From Dichomitus squalens LYAD-421 SS1 (taxonomy: Eukaryota > Basidiomycota > Agaricomycetes > Polyporales > Polyporaceae): a stretch of 40,553 nucleotides of DNA. How positions within the stretch are numbered: the first letter of the stretch is position 1; every line of letters starts with the position of its first letter. The translations under genes were made by a program, and so were the position numbers. This document shows, one piece after another, positions 21,225 through 33,700 of this stretch. A model generated the notes under the pieces. That model was not told where the DNA came from. It saw only the letters and a program-made list of their open reading frames with translations, and searched no databases. The stretch spans positions 674,858 through 715,410 of the forward strand of contig NW_006766888.1 of the NCBI RefSeq assembly GCF_000275845.1. Direction: 5' to 3'.

Positions 21225-22853
21225 GTTCAGCAAGCTCTTCTGGACTCTCTACTCAGGACAATGCGGCTGCCGTGAGGCAGAAAGAGGTCCTGGAGCGAAT
21301 ATCGCAGATTCAACGATACTCTCGGCTGGAGATACTTCAGTCAGATGGGCTTAGATAACGTGTGCAAACGCATGGATTTGCCGGGTGAATCCGACTATTG
21401 CATATGGAGGAAGCCTTCCATGGGCTATGACTGGCTGCGACCATTCCTCGAGCCTACAGTGCTGTTCCCATCAGCTTCATACAGAATATCGCATACAATA
21501 ACAGGAGTCAAACATGAAGCAGCCTGCACGGTTGGAGATGGAGAGGAGGGAAGACGGCGACGTCATGAACAAATTCAGATAGAATGCGAGCGTGAGTGCA
21601 TATCTGGCGCTTCGTGCTCGGGGCCGGCAAGCTAACCTGTTATCCGCTGTATTGGGCGCAAATGCAAGCCCTTATCCGGGATAACATTCGCCAAACGCCT
21701 GCGCACATAGATGTGGCAACCGTCTTGCCATCGCCGCCGACGCCCAAGCGGAAAGGTGAAAGGCACCTAAGATGATACCTGAACGGGCATGGTCGAGCGG
21801 GGGACAGGCTGGGAAGGCTGGGAGCCCCCAGAAGACCTGCTGGTTGTTTCGCCATGTCCCGTCAATCCCCGTGTTCAGGCTAATATCGTTATAAAGCTTC
21901 CGCCGTCCAGCTCTCATGACACCCGTTCTCCTCGACCTATCCTGACCACCTCCTCCCTAGCCCCACCCGTGTCGTGCAGCGCCTTGCATCGTCGGCCATG
22001 CCTTCCCGTCTTGCACACCGGAGAGCTTGGTGAGTCCATCTCTCTTTCGTTTCCCCTGATTAAGCGTTATGGAAGAAGCCAGCAGGTACCACATGCTTCT
22101 GCGTCCCGCTCTCACAGTTGCCTCTTTGCGTAGAACTCTAAACGTTCCGCGCTATATTACCCTCTGATGGTACATGGAAGGCTCTTCGGTGACGCGACAA
22201 AATAGCCTGCATCGTTCTCCTGTTAGGGATGACTCGTTCTAATGAAACCACGCTGGTCCTGGGCGAACAGCGGCTATAGCACGCCCCGCTACGCCATCGG
22301 CTAGGCGTTCCTTACACCTGCGGCGCAGATGGGTGACATCTATGTACACCTGGAAAGCCCCGAGACGGACGGAGGAATTGTATGGCGCGTTGATGAGCGC
22401 TCGCCGCCCAGCAGCCGCGTCCGCCAAAGTCTTGACCCCGATGCAACCGCACAATGTCCCTCTGGCCGCATGACATACGTCACATGTCTTCCTTTCATAA
22501 AATCCTCCTTCCTTTTGACGGACATAGTCGTTCGCACTGCCACTCCAGGGATGCTGGTGTGTGAGACAGCTTTGCGCACCTTCCGAACAACGATGACTTC
22601 GTCCCGATTCCGGCGAACATGTTTCATGCACGCCAGTGTATCCGGTTCTCATTCGTTTACCGATGCGAGTATGTTTTGAGGTAATACTGAGTTCATTACA
22701 TACTCTGCCTGCTCCTGATAAGCTCAGTTGTGGAGGTGTCCAGGCCGCAGTGCTCTCTCCTACCGACCATCTGGTTTCCTGTCCTTACCGACTCTGTGTC
22801 CACTCCTTGCCCAGCTTTGATACGCGAGTTCTGTTTGTGCTATCTTGCCAGAC
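21225..22853. promoter_or_regulatory. 1.6-kb divergent region between hydantoinase and amidase genes
   Basis: Both flanking enzyme genes start from this region in opposite directions. No gene is supported inside it. The last 110 bases before the amidase ATG form a CT-rich tract (CTCTCCTACCGACC, CTTGCCCAGC), typical of a fungal core promoter without a TATA box. GATA words occur (21351, 21578, 22713, 22840) but not more than chance predicts. Confidence 0.4.
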
Positions 22854-24929
22854 ATGCTCACCTCCTTCTCAATTCGTAGCTCGGCAAAGCAGCGCGAGCT
22901 CCGCGACAAGCTCTCCGCCACAGCCGACGTTTACCGAAGTCCCCAGACCGACACCGACGCAAAGATCCTCTCTCTTTCCCTCTCTCAACTCGTGTCCTTA
23001 TGCGAAAAGAACGCTGTCACCCCGCAAGAAGTCCTAGGTGCCTACGGCAAGCGGTGCCTCCTCGCACACGAGGCTACCAACTGCCTCGCTGACATCTTCC
23101 TCGACGAGGCTGAGCCCAGCGCGTCATCCATCGCCAGCTCCGCAGACAGACCACTCCTCGGCGTCCCCATCACACTCAAGGACTGCATCGACATCGCCGG
23201 GCACGACACCACCGTCGGCTACTCCGCGAACGTCGGCCACCCCGCACACGCGTCCGCGCCCATCGTGCGCCTCCTGCGCGACGCAGGCGGCCTCATCTAC
23301 GCCAAGACGACGCTCCCCACCGGATGCCTCTCCTTCGAGACCAGCTCGGACCTCTTCGGCTCCACGGCGAACCCCTACAACCCGGCATTCTCCCCTGGGG
23401 CATCAACGGGCGGCGGCGGCGCGCTCCTCGCGTGCCAGGGCAGCATGGTCGAAGTCGGCAGCGACCTAGGCGGCAGCACGCGCTACCCGGCCGCCTACTG
23501 CGGCCTGTACACCGTCAAGGGCTCCCGCGGGCGTTTTCCCAGCCACGGGAGCGTGTCGTGCATGCCCGGGCTGGAGGCCGTGCCTACGATCACCGCCCCG
23601 ATCGCGCGCACGCTCGACGATCTGGAGGAGTTCTGGAAGAGGGTGGTTGGGATGCGGCCGTGGGAGTACGACCACACGGTATGTACTATGCAGCGGCGTC
23701 CCTGCGCTGCTTCCGGTCCTCAGCGGGGGCGGCACGTGCTGACGCATATCGCCCCGGGGTTAGTGCGCACCGGTGCCGTGGAGAGCGGTCGACTACGCGG
23801 CCACGGGGGAGAGGCTCAAGTTCGGGCTCATCATGGACGACGGTGCGCAACGCGTCGTGCGACCTTGTGCTTCCGGGACGATGGCAGACTGACGTTCGCG
23901 CGCGCAGGCGTCGTGGCACCTGCCCCCGCCACCGCGCGGGCACTTCTGGACGTCGCGAGCGCGCTCAGCAAGCAAGGTCACGAGGTCGTCCCATTGTAGG
24001 TATCATCTGCCTGCGGTCGAGGGTGATACTCAGATATAGTGCAGTTACCCGCCAAGTCCATTGGAAGGCCTGAAGATCGGATACCAGCTCATGTTCTCGG
24101 AAGGAGGTGCGCACTCTTCCGCTTGCTTGCACTCGCACCGCGCACCGCGCACCGGCCTGACCTGTCGCATCGGACAGCCAGGTCTGTCACCGACCCGCTC
24201 CGGTCCGGCGAATACATCTCCCCCGCTCTCCGCACGGTCCGCCTCATCCTCCGCCTCCCACTCTGGCTGAAGAAGCTCCAAGCCACGCTTCTTCGCTGGT
24301 TCTCGCGGCCGTGGGGGCGCAACGACGCGTGGGCGAGCCTCATCGAAGTCTTCCATCCGAAGACCGCGCTGGAGGAGCGCAGGCTCGTCGTCGCGCTCGA
24401 GGCGTACAAGGCCGCGTGGCACGAAGCCTGGAAGCGCGAGCGCCTGGACTTCGTGCTGACAGCCCCGCACGCCCTCCCCGCGGTCCCGAGGGATCCCAAG
24501 GCGAGCGATAAGGCGACGCTGGTCTCGGCGAATTATGCGTTCTTGTATAACGTCGTGCGTGCCTGCCTGTTATCGTCGCCGTCGCGCGCGCGATCGCGTG
24601 ATGTGCGCATTTGGACTAGCGTTTTGCTCATGGGAATCGCACGTTTGACACAGCTCGACTATGCCGCAGGAGTGCTGCCGGTAGGCTACGTTGACCGGGC
24701 AAGGGACAGCTACTCGCCCGAGTACCGGAGCGAGGCGAAGTACCAAGGGATGAACGATGTCGCGCGTGCAGTGCACGATTTGTATGACGCGGAAGCGATG
24801 CACGGTATGCCGCTCGCAGTGCAGGTTGTCAGTGGGCGGTTCGAGGAAGAGAAGGTGATCGCTGGAATGAAGGTAATCGAGAGGGCGTTGTGGGATAGCG
24901 GCAAGGGTTTCGTACCGAGACGCTTTTGA
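22854..24929 (+). CDS. Amidase-signature family hydrolase, 568 aa, 6 exons
   Basis: The family hydrolyses carboxamides (acetamidase and fatty-acid-amide-hydrolase type) to an acid plus ammonia or amine. Exons: 22854-23678, 23764-23842, 23908-23995, 24045-24106, 24178-24554 and 24654-24929 (1707 nt). The Ser-cisSer-Lys triad is visible: Lys109 in GVPITLKDCIDI, cis-Ser184 in PGASTGGGGALLA, and nucleophile Ser208 in GSDLGGSTRYPA. The residue after the cis-Ser is Thr185 where Ser is usual, and the following Glu of the common GGSSGGEG is Gly. After the signature come the typical CAPVPWRAVDY, LKFGLIMDDGVV, SPLEGLKIGYQLMFSEG, LDYAAGVLPVG and MPLAVQVVSGRFEEEKV segments. The length matches fungal amdS-like proteins (about 550). 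No signal peptide is seen, so it is probably cytosolic. The ATG at 22854 is the first in frame. Confidence 0.92.
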
Positions 24930-25103
24930 AATCGCTTTGTCGGTGATCGGGTTTTGCTTGTGGACAGATGAGGCTCTCGTGTCTGCTGCTGCTATGCTCG
25001 TTGCTCTGTGTATTCTTCTGGATTATGTACGTCCTCTCGCTTTTTCGACCGCGTTCTCTTAGCTTAGGTCACATATTACTCGCTTGTATATCTCAGGAAC
25101 AAC

Positions 25104-26683
25104 TCATCTAATCTCACAATGCACTACTACCACAGACGCTATCTCTTGACCCTCGATTCTAATCGTTTGTCTGTCAGATTTGTCGCCGGACGCCCTGTTG
25201 GAAGGGGTGGCATCGGCGGTGTAATTAGCACCAGCAGAACCTAGAGAGGCAAGCGGGTCAACCGGAGAGCGCGACGAACTGTGAGGAGAACGGATATACT
25301 TCTCGTTGTAAACCCAGTCGAGCTCATCCTCTTCCTCGTCACCGTACCACTTTACGGCGGACAGGTGCTCCTCTCTGCCCGTGGTCCTCCATCCCTTGCC
25401 CTCCGCAATAACGCGAAGTTCGGGCTGGAGGTACCAGAACTCGATCTTGGCCGCCTTCTCCTGGCGCGCGACGGCCTTGATCTCCTCCAGCAAGATGGGG
25501 AACGTGTGCTCGTCCGCCCTCAGACGCGTGACCACGACAATCCTGGCATCCCGAACAGAGTCGAATGTCCAGGAGATGAACGGCAGAACGGACTCTGTGG
25601 CAAGCGCGTGTGCGAGATCGGAGGTAGAGGGAGGGAAGATGACCGAAGCCCACTGCGACGACGGCAGGCTGGGCTGCAGGTCGGGCGTGAGCGTCATACA
25701 CCGGATGATCGCAAAGGCTCCGACGCCCTTGTTGGGTAGGAACGTGAAGCGCGTGCGGCGTTGGCGAGCATCAGACGCAGACGCCGCACAGGGAGGACGG
25801 GAGAGGTCATCTTTGATCCAGTTCGCGTCGTGACTATAGAGCTTGATAACCTCGTCCACCGTCAGGCGCCTAAGATTGACGTTGGACTCGGTGGCTTCGG
25901 ATTCAACATGCACATGTGAGGCGAGATCCGCTTCGGGGTTCATATGCCAGGAGGTCTCCTTTGCTCCCGTAACATACCAGCCGTTGCGTGATGTGGCATT
26001 CAGCCCGCACGATCTGTAGAAGTCGCTCCCGATGTCGCTGTACAGGACAGAGAATTGTGCGTTTCCAACTCCGGCCGACTCAAGTATCTTCTCGTCTGGT
26101 GGGACGCCCCATTCTTCGGGGAACGTGGAAGACAAGGCGGACCGCGGTGCCAACACCCAGTGTAGAAGCCGCATCATATGGCGCGCGTAGCCCTTCCCAC
26201 GTTTTTGCGCAGGGGTGAATACGGATGCGACGCCGTAGGCGGTGACCTCTTTGACATCAGGCGCAGACGAGCCTCCCGACTGTCTCGAGACGAGTGCCGA
26301 TCTGCGGAACCTTCAAGCAAGCAAAAGGTGAGCCACTCGCACAATCGGAGCGCTGTCCCAACCTACGTCTCACACGAGCAAAGGAAGTCTATTGTGGTTG
26401 GGTCGCTTCTGGGAGCGAGCACCCTGCGAGACAAACACATCGCGTCAGTACATGTGGGTAACGACTTCGAGCCTAGGTAGATCCCTCACCAGACGACGAA
26501 CTTGCCATCGATTGCCGGCTCACGCGTCTCCAATATAACCTCGGTGTGGAGGTACTCTTTTATAGACCTGCCTCGGCCCCACTGCAGCAAAGTGCGCTTG
26601 CGTGACTCGATGGTCTGCTCTCGCGTCGCAGGGAAAAGCGATAGGTCCGCGAGAGATAGCTGCGCAGCTGTTGTATCCGACAT
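25104..26683 (-). CDS. LYC1: Lyc1-type lysine N-acetyltransferase (GNAT fold), 485 aa, 3 exons
   Basis: Exons: 26683-26490, 26423-26367 and 26310-25104 (1458 nt). The start reads LFPATREQTIESRKRTLLQW, as in fungal Lyc1-like proteins. The acetyl-CoA-binding core is VASVFTPAQKRGKGYARHMM (about residues 111-130), with the GNAT R/Q-x-x-G-x-G/A pattern as KRGKGY. Later come AGVGNAQFSVLYSDIGSDFY, AFAIIRC, a WTFDSVRDARIVVVTRLRA strand-rich region, then KIEFWYLQPEL and the family-typical late WVYNEKY. In yeasts such as Yarrowia, Lyc1 acetylates lysine as the first step of its use as nitrogen or carbon source. About 60 residues follow NEKY, longer than I expect for the family, so a missed terminal intron is possible. 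It converges on the amidase with only 174 bp between stops. Confidence 0.85.
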
Positions 26684-27789
26684 TTGTTAACAGAGATGCG
26701 TCGTCCCCGACATCAGTGCTGGCCCAGTGTGATGGTTTTCACCAAGATCAAGTGTTAGACACGATAGATCGCATGGGCATGCCATGTGATGTATATCGAT
26801 CACTATCATCGTGGTGGAGACTGGTACTGGAGTACCATACTACCAAGTCAGTACGCCAGAGCGGCCCAACAGGCGCCTGTTCCAAGCCGGGAAATTTGAT
26901 GGAACCAATGTTTCAACGAACCTTAGCTCCGACTCACTCCCGAGGACATCTTGTCCTGCAAATTCAAGGCTTGGCTTCTGAATCTCAGCCGAAGTGACTG
27001 TATGCCGAGCCTTCAGTATTGCAGCCGATCAACCTCTGTGGCACGTCAATACACAGGTATATCAGAGAGAAGAGACACTTGCGCTGACCTTCGCTTCCAC
27101 AGGCCTCCTTAACATACGCTGCACGAATATGTCCACCTCTTGACGTCCGCTGTCGTGGATCTCCCGGAAAGTGGCCGTGGCGCATCCGTGATTTCGCTCA
27201 ACCGCAGTCAGCCTTTCCTCCATGTCGTCTTATCCCAAATGCTTCCGGAGCACTCTCTCATTAACCTCGCTGGCCCAGGCCCAGACCCAATGTCGAGTAT
27301 TCCTGTTTGAGAGACGTTCCAGGCTTCCCCCTCACGGCCCATGTGCTGATCGTCTCCGTTCCGCCCGCCGGCAGGTTTTATCGTCTCATTGTTGGGAGGG
27401 CCGATCTACCGAGGCGACAAATCTCTTGGTGTATCTCAAGGAATAAGCAGATTTCAGCTGTGCGATGCGACTCCATATTGAAAGCCAGAGCCTAATCAGT
27501 CATGCGGACCGTTGTCTCAGAATGTGTAAGTGGCAAAGGGCGGTCAGCATGGAAGGTCCGCCTCGGCCCCGTTCTCAACATCTTCCCTCGGCTCTCAAGT
27601 ACGTCATATATGTAATGCTTGTTATAGTCACTCACGACAAGCACAGGCGATTGGCGCAACTTTGCTTGCAAAGGGATGCTATGAACCGCCGAGGAGCTGA
27701 GGAGGTGCTCCAGCAATGTCTGCTTATCGATCTCATCTCATCGTCGTCAACACACGGCTTACTTGACACGAGCTACTACGGGAGTCGGT
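26684..27789. other. 1.1-kb intergenic region between LYC1 and the FAD monooxygenase
   Basis: It lies upstream of LYC1 and downstream of the monooxygenase. Only short unsupported frames are present. No RNA gene or repeat was recognised. Confidence 0.5.
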
Positions 27790-30011
27790 TCAGGCACGAC
27801 CGAAGACGCGCGAGAAATAGCTCTGGAGTCCTTCCAGATCTTGAGCGAAGCCGCCTACGTATCCGTCAGGGCGGACCACAAAGATCGCCAACGGGCCGTC
27901 GGACACATGGTACGCTCTGTGCGCATGGCCCTCCTTGTCGTGGTATGCGACGGCTCCCGCAACAGTGGGAGGAACTCCATCGCGACCAATGACAACCGTC
28001 CGTACGGTGCCTTCGGGATACTCCTGCGCAGCCCTTACGACCGCGTCGACGTCCGCCCCGCCTTCAGTTGTGAAGACGAGCAGCGTGTGATGGTACGGCT
28101 TGAAGATGCTGAAGAGCGCGGTCTCGTTGCCGCCGACATCGAGAAGGGCGGGGGCGTCAGGCGCGCGGTCCCCTGCCCGCACGTCCCCGCCGGGGTACCC
28201 CTCGTACGCACGCGCTCTCATTTCGTCCTCGTCGAAGCCGAGCGTTCCCCGTGCGTCGAAAACAACGGGGCTCCAGCGATAGTTGACCTCGTACATGCGG
28301 AGGGAGAGGTCGCGCCACTGGAGGAAGCCGTTCTTGTCCATATTGGCGTTGGCGGCCTGCACGTCTTCGGATTTCTTTGGGACTAGGTGCGTGTAGAGGT
28401 TGGAGGTGGCGATGAGCATGTGGGTGACCACGGGGAGGCGTTCGGCCTGGTAAGATGGCAGCAGGATCGGAGATGCGAGGCCTTTGTGTGCGAGGGCCAA
28501 TTTCCAGCAGAGATTGAGCTACCATACCAGTCAGGCCATCGAGAAGCGCATCAAAAAGCACATATGTACACACCGAATCCTGGACGCTAGTGTTGAGACC
28601 TTGGCCGCCGGAAGGCGAGTGGACGTGTGCAGCGTCTATGCGTTTCGCTGGTCAGTCGGGCTGGAGCCCCAGGGTAGGTAAGAGCGTTTACCTCCGACAA
28701 TGAAGACACGGCCCTCGTAAAACTTGTTGACCATCCTCATCTTAGGTCTGACGGCGCTGTCAGAGCACCATACGTTAACTGAAGCAGGCCTAGACACTTA
28801 CTTCCAATACGTCAAGGAGGTGAAATTCTTGAACACTAGATCCTTGCGACCGGTGTTCTCATGAATGAAGTCTACGAGCTTCTTCTCGTCGACAAGATCC
28901 ACTGGATCGAAGTTCTGGCCAATCACTCCAACGTGGAACTTGCCCTCTTCGCCTTTAGGACGAATGCCAATACTGTTTGAGGAGTGCTGTCAATCTCACA
29001 TTTGCAGTCTTGGCAAGACAGGTACGTACGTGAATTTGCCAGGCTGAGGCCAGACGTGCCAGTACTAGTCATACCACACCTTGTCAGCACCGTCTATCTC
29101 GGCAAAATTGGTAAGGAAAGATAACCCACGTCGGAATCAACCCCTTCAACTTCAGCGTCTGCCCAAACCTGGCCGTCTTCTTCTTTCGTCTGACCCTCAT
29201 AGGTGGCCCCAATCGCGCGCCGAGTAAAGCCTGCAAAAGCGAGACACCTTGGTATACCGGCCAATGACAGCTCAAAACAGCAGCGACCCACCTCTGGCAC
29301 CGTCGGCACCGACGACATACGCCGCACGGATGGTCTCCGTTGTTTCCGACCCGTCGGAGGCGACCTTCTTCACAGTCACGGTGACTCCATCAACGTCCTG
29401 TTCCATCGATATGGGTTCCGTGCCAAGCTCGACATGCACACCCCGCTTGGCGAGGTGGTCACGGAAGATTCCCTCAGTCTTGTACTGGCTCATCGCCTGG
29501 GGGTGCTGTGGCCGGGATGTGTTGGTCGATGAATGGGTCTCTCGAGCCATCTGCAAAAAACCTACTTCGGGACGATCGGGGGTGCGTTCGAAATGCTCAT
29601 GCATCCACCAGGTTCGCTGAGGCTCTACGCCCCCTGGGAGCTTGTACGAGCGCATCTGGACGCGCTTGCGGGCGTGGAGACGGGCATCGTCGAGGACACC
29701 GAGGAATCGGAAGACTTCCATCGTTCGGGGCTGCAAGATACAGAAGTCAGTACACCGCGACGGTACTGAAGGACCGAGCCCGTTACCTGCAAGCCACTAC
29801 CACGAGATGCCTGGTGGAACGAGGTGACCTTGTCGATGATACGGACAGGCACTCCGTTCTGTGCCAAAGTCAATGCTGCAGCGAGACCCGAAGGACCACC
29901 ACCGATCTAGGTGGTCATTGCGCGTGAATCAGAAATTCATTGATAGGCATGACAAAAAAACATGGAGCTTACGACAAGGATGGGGGTAGTCTTGTTCTGA
30001 ACATTGGTCAT
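27790..30011 (-). CDS. Phenol 2-monooxygenase-like FAD hydroxylase, 583 aa, 9 exons
   Basis: A class A flavoprotein monooxygenase, which hydroxylates aromatic rings using FAD and NAD(P)H. Exons: 30011-29973, 29906-29787, 29730-29292, 29230-29130, 29064-29030, 28972-28802, 28747-28692, 28635-28574 and 28518-27790 (1752 nt). The dinucleotide-binding motif ILVIGGGPSGLAAALTLA starts at residue 11. GSGLQPRTMEVFRFLG follows at about 50-65. The DG motif is YVVGADGARG (about 191-200). The second FAD-binding GD motif is GRVFIVGGDAAHVHSPSGG (about 314-332), followed by QGLNTSVQDSLNLCWKLA. The C-terminal third, from about residue 400 (LLDVGGNETALFSIF, HTLLVF, TVRTVVIG, LAIFVVRPDGYVG), has the thioredoxin-like fold typical of phenol hydroxylases. 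There is no signal peptide. The substrate cannot be told; phenols or other lignin-derived aromatics are plausible in a wood-decay fungus. Confidence 0.9.
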
Positions 30012-30705
30012 GATTGTAGAATAGTATGTATGAAGCGACTCTGAGTCCTTAGTTCTGTGGGTGTTTTCGCGTGACTGCTGAGGTAGCAGAGGGGGCAATC
30101 GCAAGGTCGTTAGATTGGATGATATTACAATGGGGCTCATCCAGAAGTTCTTATACTACTCCGTACACTGCGGAAGCGAAGGCATTTGTCCTAGTCACCA
30201 GTCTGAACGCGTCAGCACTACCTCACAGAATTTGCGATTCATGGTCGACGTCGGGCTCTCGCCGTCTGCAGACTGCCCAGCCTCGCCGACGCGTACCGAG
30301 GTCAAGCAGACGGAGAGTGCGGTGAGTCAGCTCTGCTTGCGTAAGTCCTTGCTGATCGGACGGGCGCTTGCGCAGAAACCAGCCCTCACCGCCGCGCACT
30401 TGGTAGCACCGTTTCTGAGTACTGCGAGCAGGCACTGCCCGCATAGGCCGACTTGGAAGGCCGTGGTTGTCTTCAGGTTGGAGGCCTCACGTTGAAGGGG
30501 TACACACGCGAACTTTTGGATGCTAGGCGAAGTCGGGAAATCTTGTCGCGATCATTATAGTGCCCATAACTGACGATGCATGCGTCAGGCCCAACTAAAG
30601 CGAAGGGAAATAACATTACAGATACAACGAAAGCAAAGTTCTACAATACTAGTGTCGCCATGCACAAGAGTGATCATCATCATACCCCCGCGTTCAACGG
30701 CCCGC
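30012..30705. other. Intergenic region between the monooxygenase and rpn1
   Basis: Promoter side of the monooxygenase and 3' side of rpn1. A plus-strand frame of 126 codons (30115-30495) has no motif and is treated as chance. Confidence 0.5.
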
Positions 30706-33700
30706 TCAGATGTCCATTTTGTCCTCCTTCTCCCATCCCGGATTCTTCTGCAGGATGACGAACCCTTCCAGTACGTGTGCGAAGGGAATGTACTCTTCTG
30801 TTGCAAGCTCCGCGCGCTCCGTGGTGCCCAATCGCACCGGCGTTGAGTGTGTCTGGAAGCCCGAGATCGTTCTTGGCTTGCCTGCCTGACCGACGACATC
30901 GACGGCCTGACCGACGCGAACCGTCACCGGGATGTTGTTCAGCTCTTCGTCGAGTGTCATCAGGAACCGCGGGTACATCGCAGGGACAAGGAAGTAGAGC
31001 ATCCAGTGGTAACGGTCGAGGATGACTGTACGCGCAATATCTGGTCAGTCAAACAGACTTTGCAACAAGCTATGGGAACGTAGCACTTACAGCCCTTAGC
31101 ATCCGTGAACGCCGTGAGGGTCGCCAACAGGCCCGCGACCGCCGTCCTGCTCATGATGGACCTGTCCGAGAAGAAGGGGTTGATTGTGATCGTCCCCTTG
31201 CCCATGTGCACGAGGCCCTGGGCGATGCGGACCATGAACAGGCAGTCGGGCTCCTTGTAATAGTAGCCCGCCAGCTGCCGGAGCATCTGCGCGAGGCGCG
31301 CGTTGTTTGTGCCTGCGCCGATGAGGCCCATCGCGAAGATCGCGTTGAGCGCGACCTGCAGGTCGTTATCGTGCGAGTACTTCGACAGCGTGTCCATGAT
31401 GGGCAGTTGGGGATTTGATGCGCTGACGAGGCCGAGGGCGAGAGGGACGGCTTTCCGGACGATGGGCTCGCCGTAGTGCATCTGTTTGACGTATTGTGAG
31501 TGTACATTTCAAAGCAGAGGACAGTAAATACTAACGAGGTGATTAAGTTGTCGTAGAGACATCTCCGAACCAATCTCCTCACCCATCGCGACAAGGGCGA
31601 TACCAATGACAGCAAACGCTTGGAATGTGTCGTCCTTCGGCGGCTCTTCCGGCGTCGTGTCCTTGTCGTCCTTCTTCTCCTTCGGGGTCTTGTCGATGTG
31701 CTCGTCGCAGTAGTGCAGCAACTCTTGCACCTTCAAGACGTTACCCGTGCCCGCGTACGAACACATGTCGACAAGGACGACGGCAGTCTGCGAGATCTGG
31801 TGCTCGATCGCCTTGAGCGTCGCGATCGTCGCGTCCGCGCCATCCTGCAAGCCTGTCCAAACGCATCAGCCCTACCTCATGCCATGACACGACCCATAAC
31901 CCCTACCAAGGTAGAGCAGCGCGAGACCGAGGACCATGTACCGCGCCCACTTTTCGTCGAGGAACTTGTCCTCGCGCTCCATTAGTGTCTGCAAAATCGT
32001 GCTCGCGATCTCGCCATTGCCGCTACCGACAAAGATGAAGCCGAGCGAGAGCGACGCTAGCGAAGCGATTTCCATCGACACGCTGTCGTCCGCGACATAT
32101 GGCAAGATCAGCTCCATTATGTCCGCGCGCTGCGCGCCGGCGTACGCTAGCCCCAAGCCGATGATTGACGACGTCTTCAGCGAGACGGACTTGTTCTCGA
32201 CGTACTCGCCGAGCAGAGCAAGGGCCGCGTCCGCCTCGGTGCGGACGCCCGAGTTGAGGATGCCAAACGCGAGGAGCGCACCGGCCTTGATGTGCTCCTC
32301 CGACGAGTATGTGTACTTGTCGATCTGGGATAGACCTTCGTCCGTGTCCCATAGGAGGGAGAGACCGAGCGAGGCGGCAGCGCTGAGCATGCCGTGGTCC
32401 TTGTTCTTGTACACCCAGCTGTTGCCCTCCTCAGCCTTCGCCATGAGCTTGTCGTTACCGAAGCCTGCGTTGACGAATGCGTTGACAAAGGTGCCGGCAA
32501 GATTGGCCTTCGCAGAGTCGACGTTGGCCGCAGTTGCTGTCCCTGTTGAGCGAGGTGAGATATAGCCCAAGCCGAATGAACACCATTTCGCGGTACGTAC
32601 GGGTATTCTCCAGGTGTGACTTGTACACATCCTCCAAACTCTTCGGCTCTAGGACGCTGAGCTCCTTGCCGAACTCCTTGAATTGCGTACTTAGACGAGT
32701 GTTGCTCAAACACTCTACAAGATCTTCCGGGAGTTCCGACTCGCCATCATCCATACCATCTTCTGCAGGCGCCTCCAGCCACTCCTTCGGCACTTGCGCT
32801 CGCGCAAGAAGGAACGCAAGCTGCTTCTTCATACTAGAGTTGGCGGGTGCGTTGAAGTCCTTGCGGATGAGATCCTGGTCACCGAGACGTACTGACAAGG
32901 CCAAGGCCTGCGGGAACTTGTGGTGCTTCGCATAGATGCCGTGTGCGGTACGGAGGAAAGAGACATCATCGGGTGGTGGGAGGAGATTGACACAACTATG
33001 GGCCCGAAGAGTTAGCAGACTTGTACGGGCATTTAGAACCAATGACCCTTTACCGAATCATGTACTGGCACACGCGCTCGTACGTGTTCTCGTCCACGAG
33101 ATCCACGATCTTGTCGACAATTTCCATCTCCTCGAGAAGATCCACAGCGTCGGGCTCGGCGTTGTGGTGCAGCAGGAAGGTGGCGCATTGAATAGCGAGA
33201 TTGCGGAGGTCGTCCACCGTACCAGGGACCTTGCTCTCCTCCGACTCCTTCTCCACGCCAGCCTCGTCCAACTCACGCGAGTTGTACTCCTCGCCGAGTT
33301 CAGCGGCAAGGTGGCGAACGTACTCGTGACCCCAGGAACCAGGTTCTGAGAGGGGTGATGATGGGCTAAGGGCGGCCGAAAGTAGGCGGTAGCGGAGTGT
33401 CCCTCGAGGTTGTGTGTCGGAGTACGTCATAGCAAGGACGGAGAGAATGTCTGCAAAGAGACTCTGAAAGAAGAATGATCCATGTGAATGTAAATGTTAT
33501 CTGCACCCTAGAATGTGAAAGCACAGATATCCTCACCTTGTCGTCTGACGCAGGCCATGTCTCGTATAGAGCCTGCAGACTGGGGTAATGAGGGTGCAAG
33601 AACTTCAACGGCTTAGGGACGGAGGTCATAGAGGACGTTGATGTCCTGATTAGTGTCCTGAGGGTCTCTAGAGCAGGCCGGTAGAGTTTCGTATCCGGTT

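Noticed and set aside
22239..22652. 137-codon minus-strand frame between hydantoinase and amidase
   Set aside because: No recognisable motif and no exon continuation; overlaps several other chance frames.
21351..22845. GATA-factor words in the hydantoinase-amidase divergent region
   Set aside because: Four or five HGATAR words in 1.6 kb is about what random sequence gives.
29508..29927. Plus-strand frames opposite the FAD monooxygenase
   Set aside because: Antisense shadows of conserved exons with no domain.
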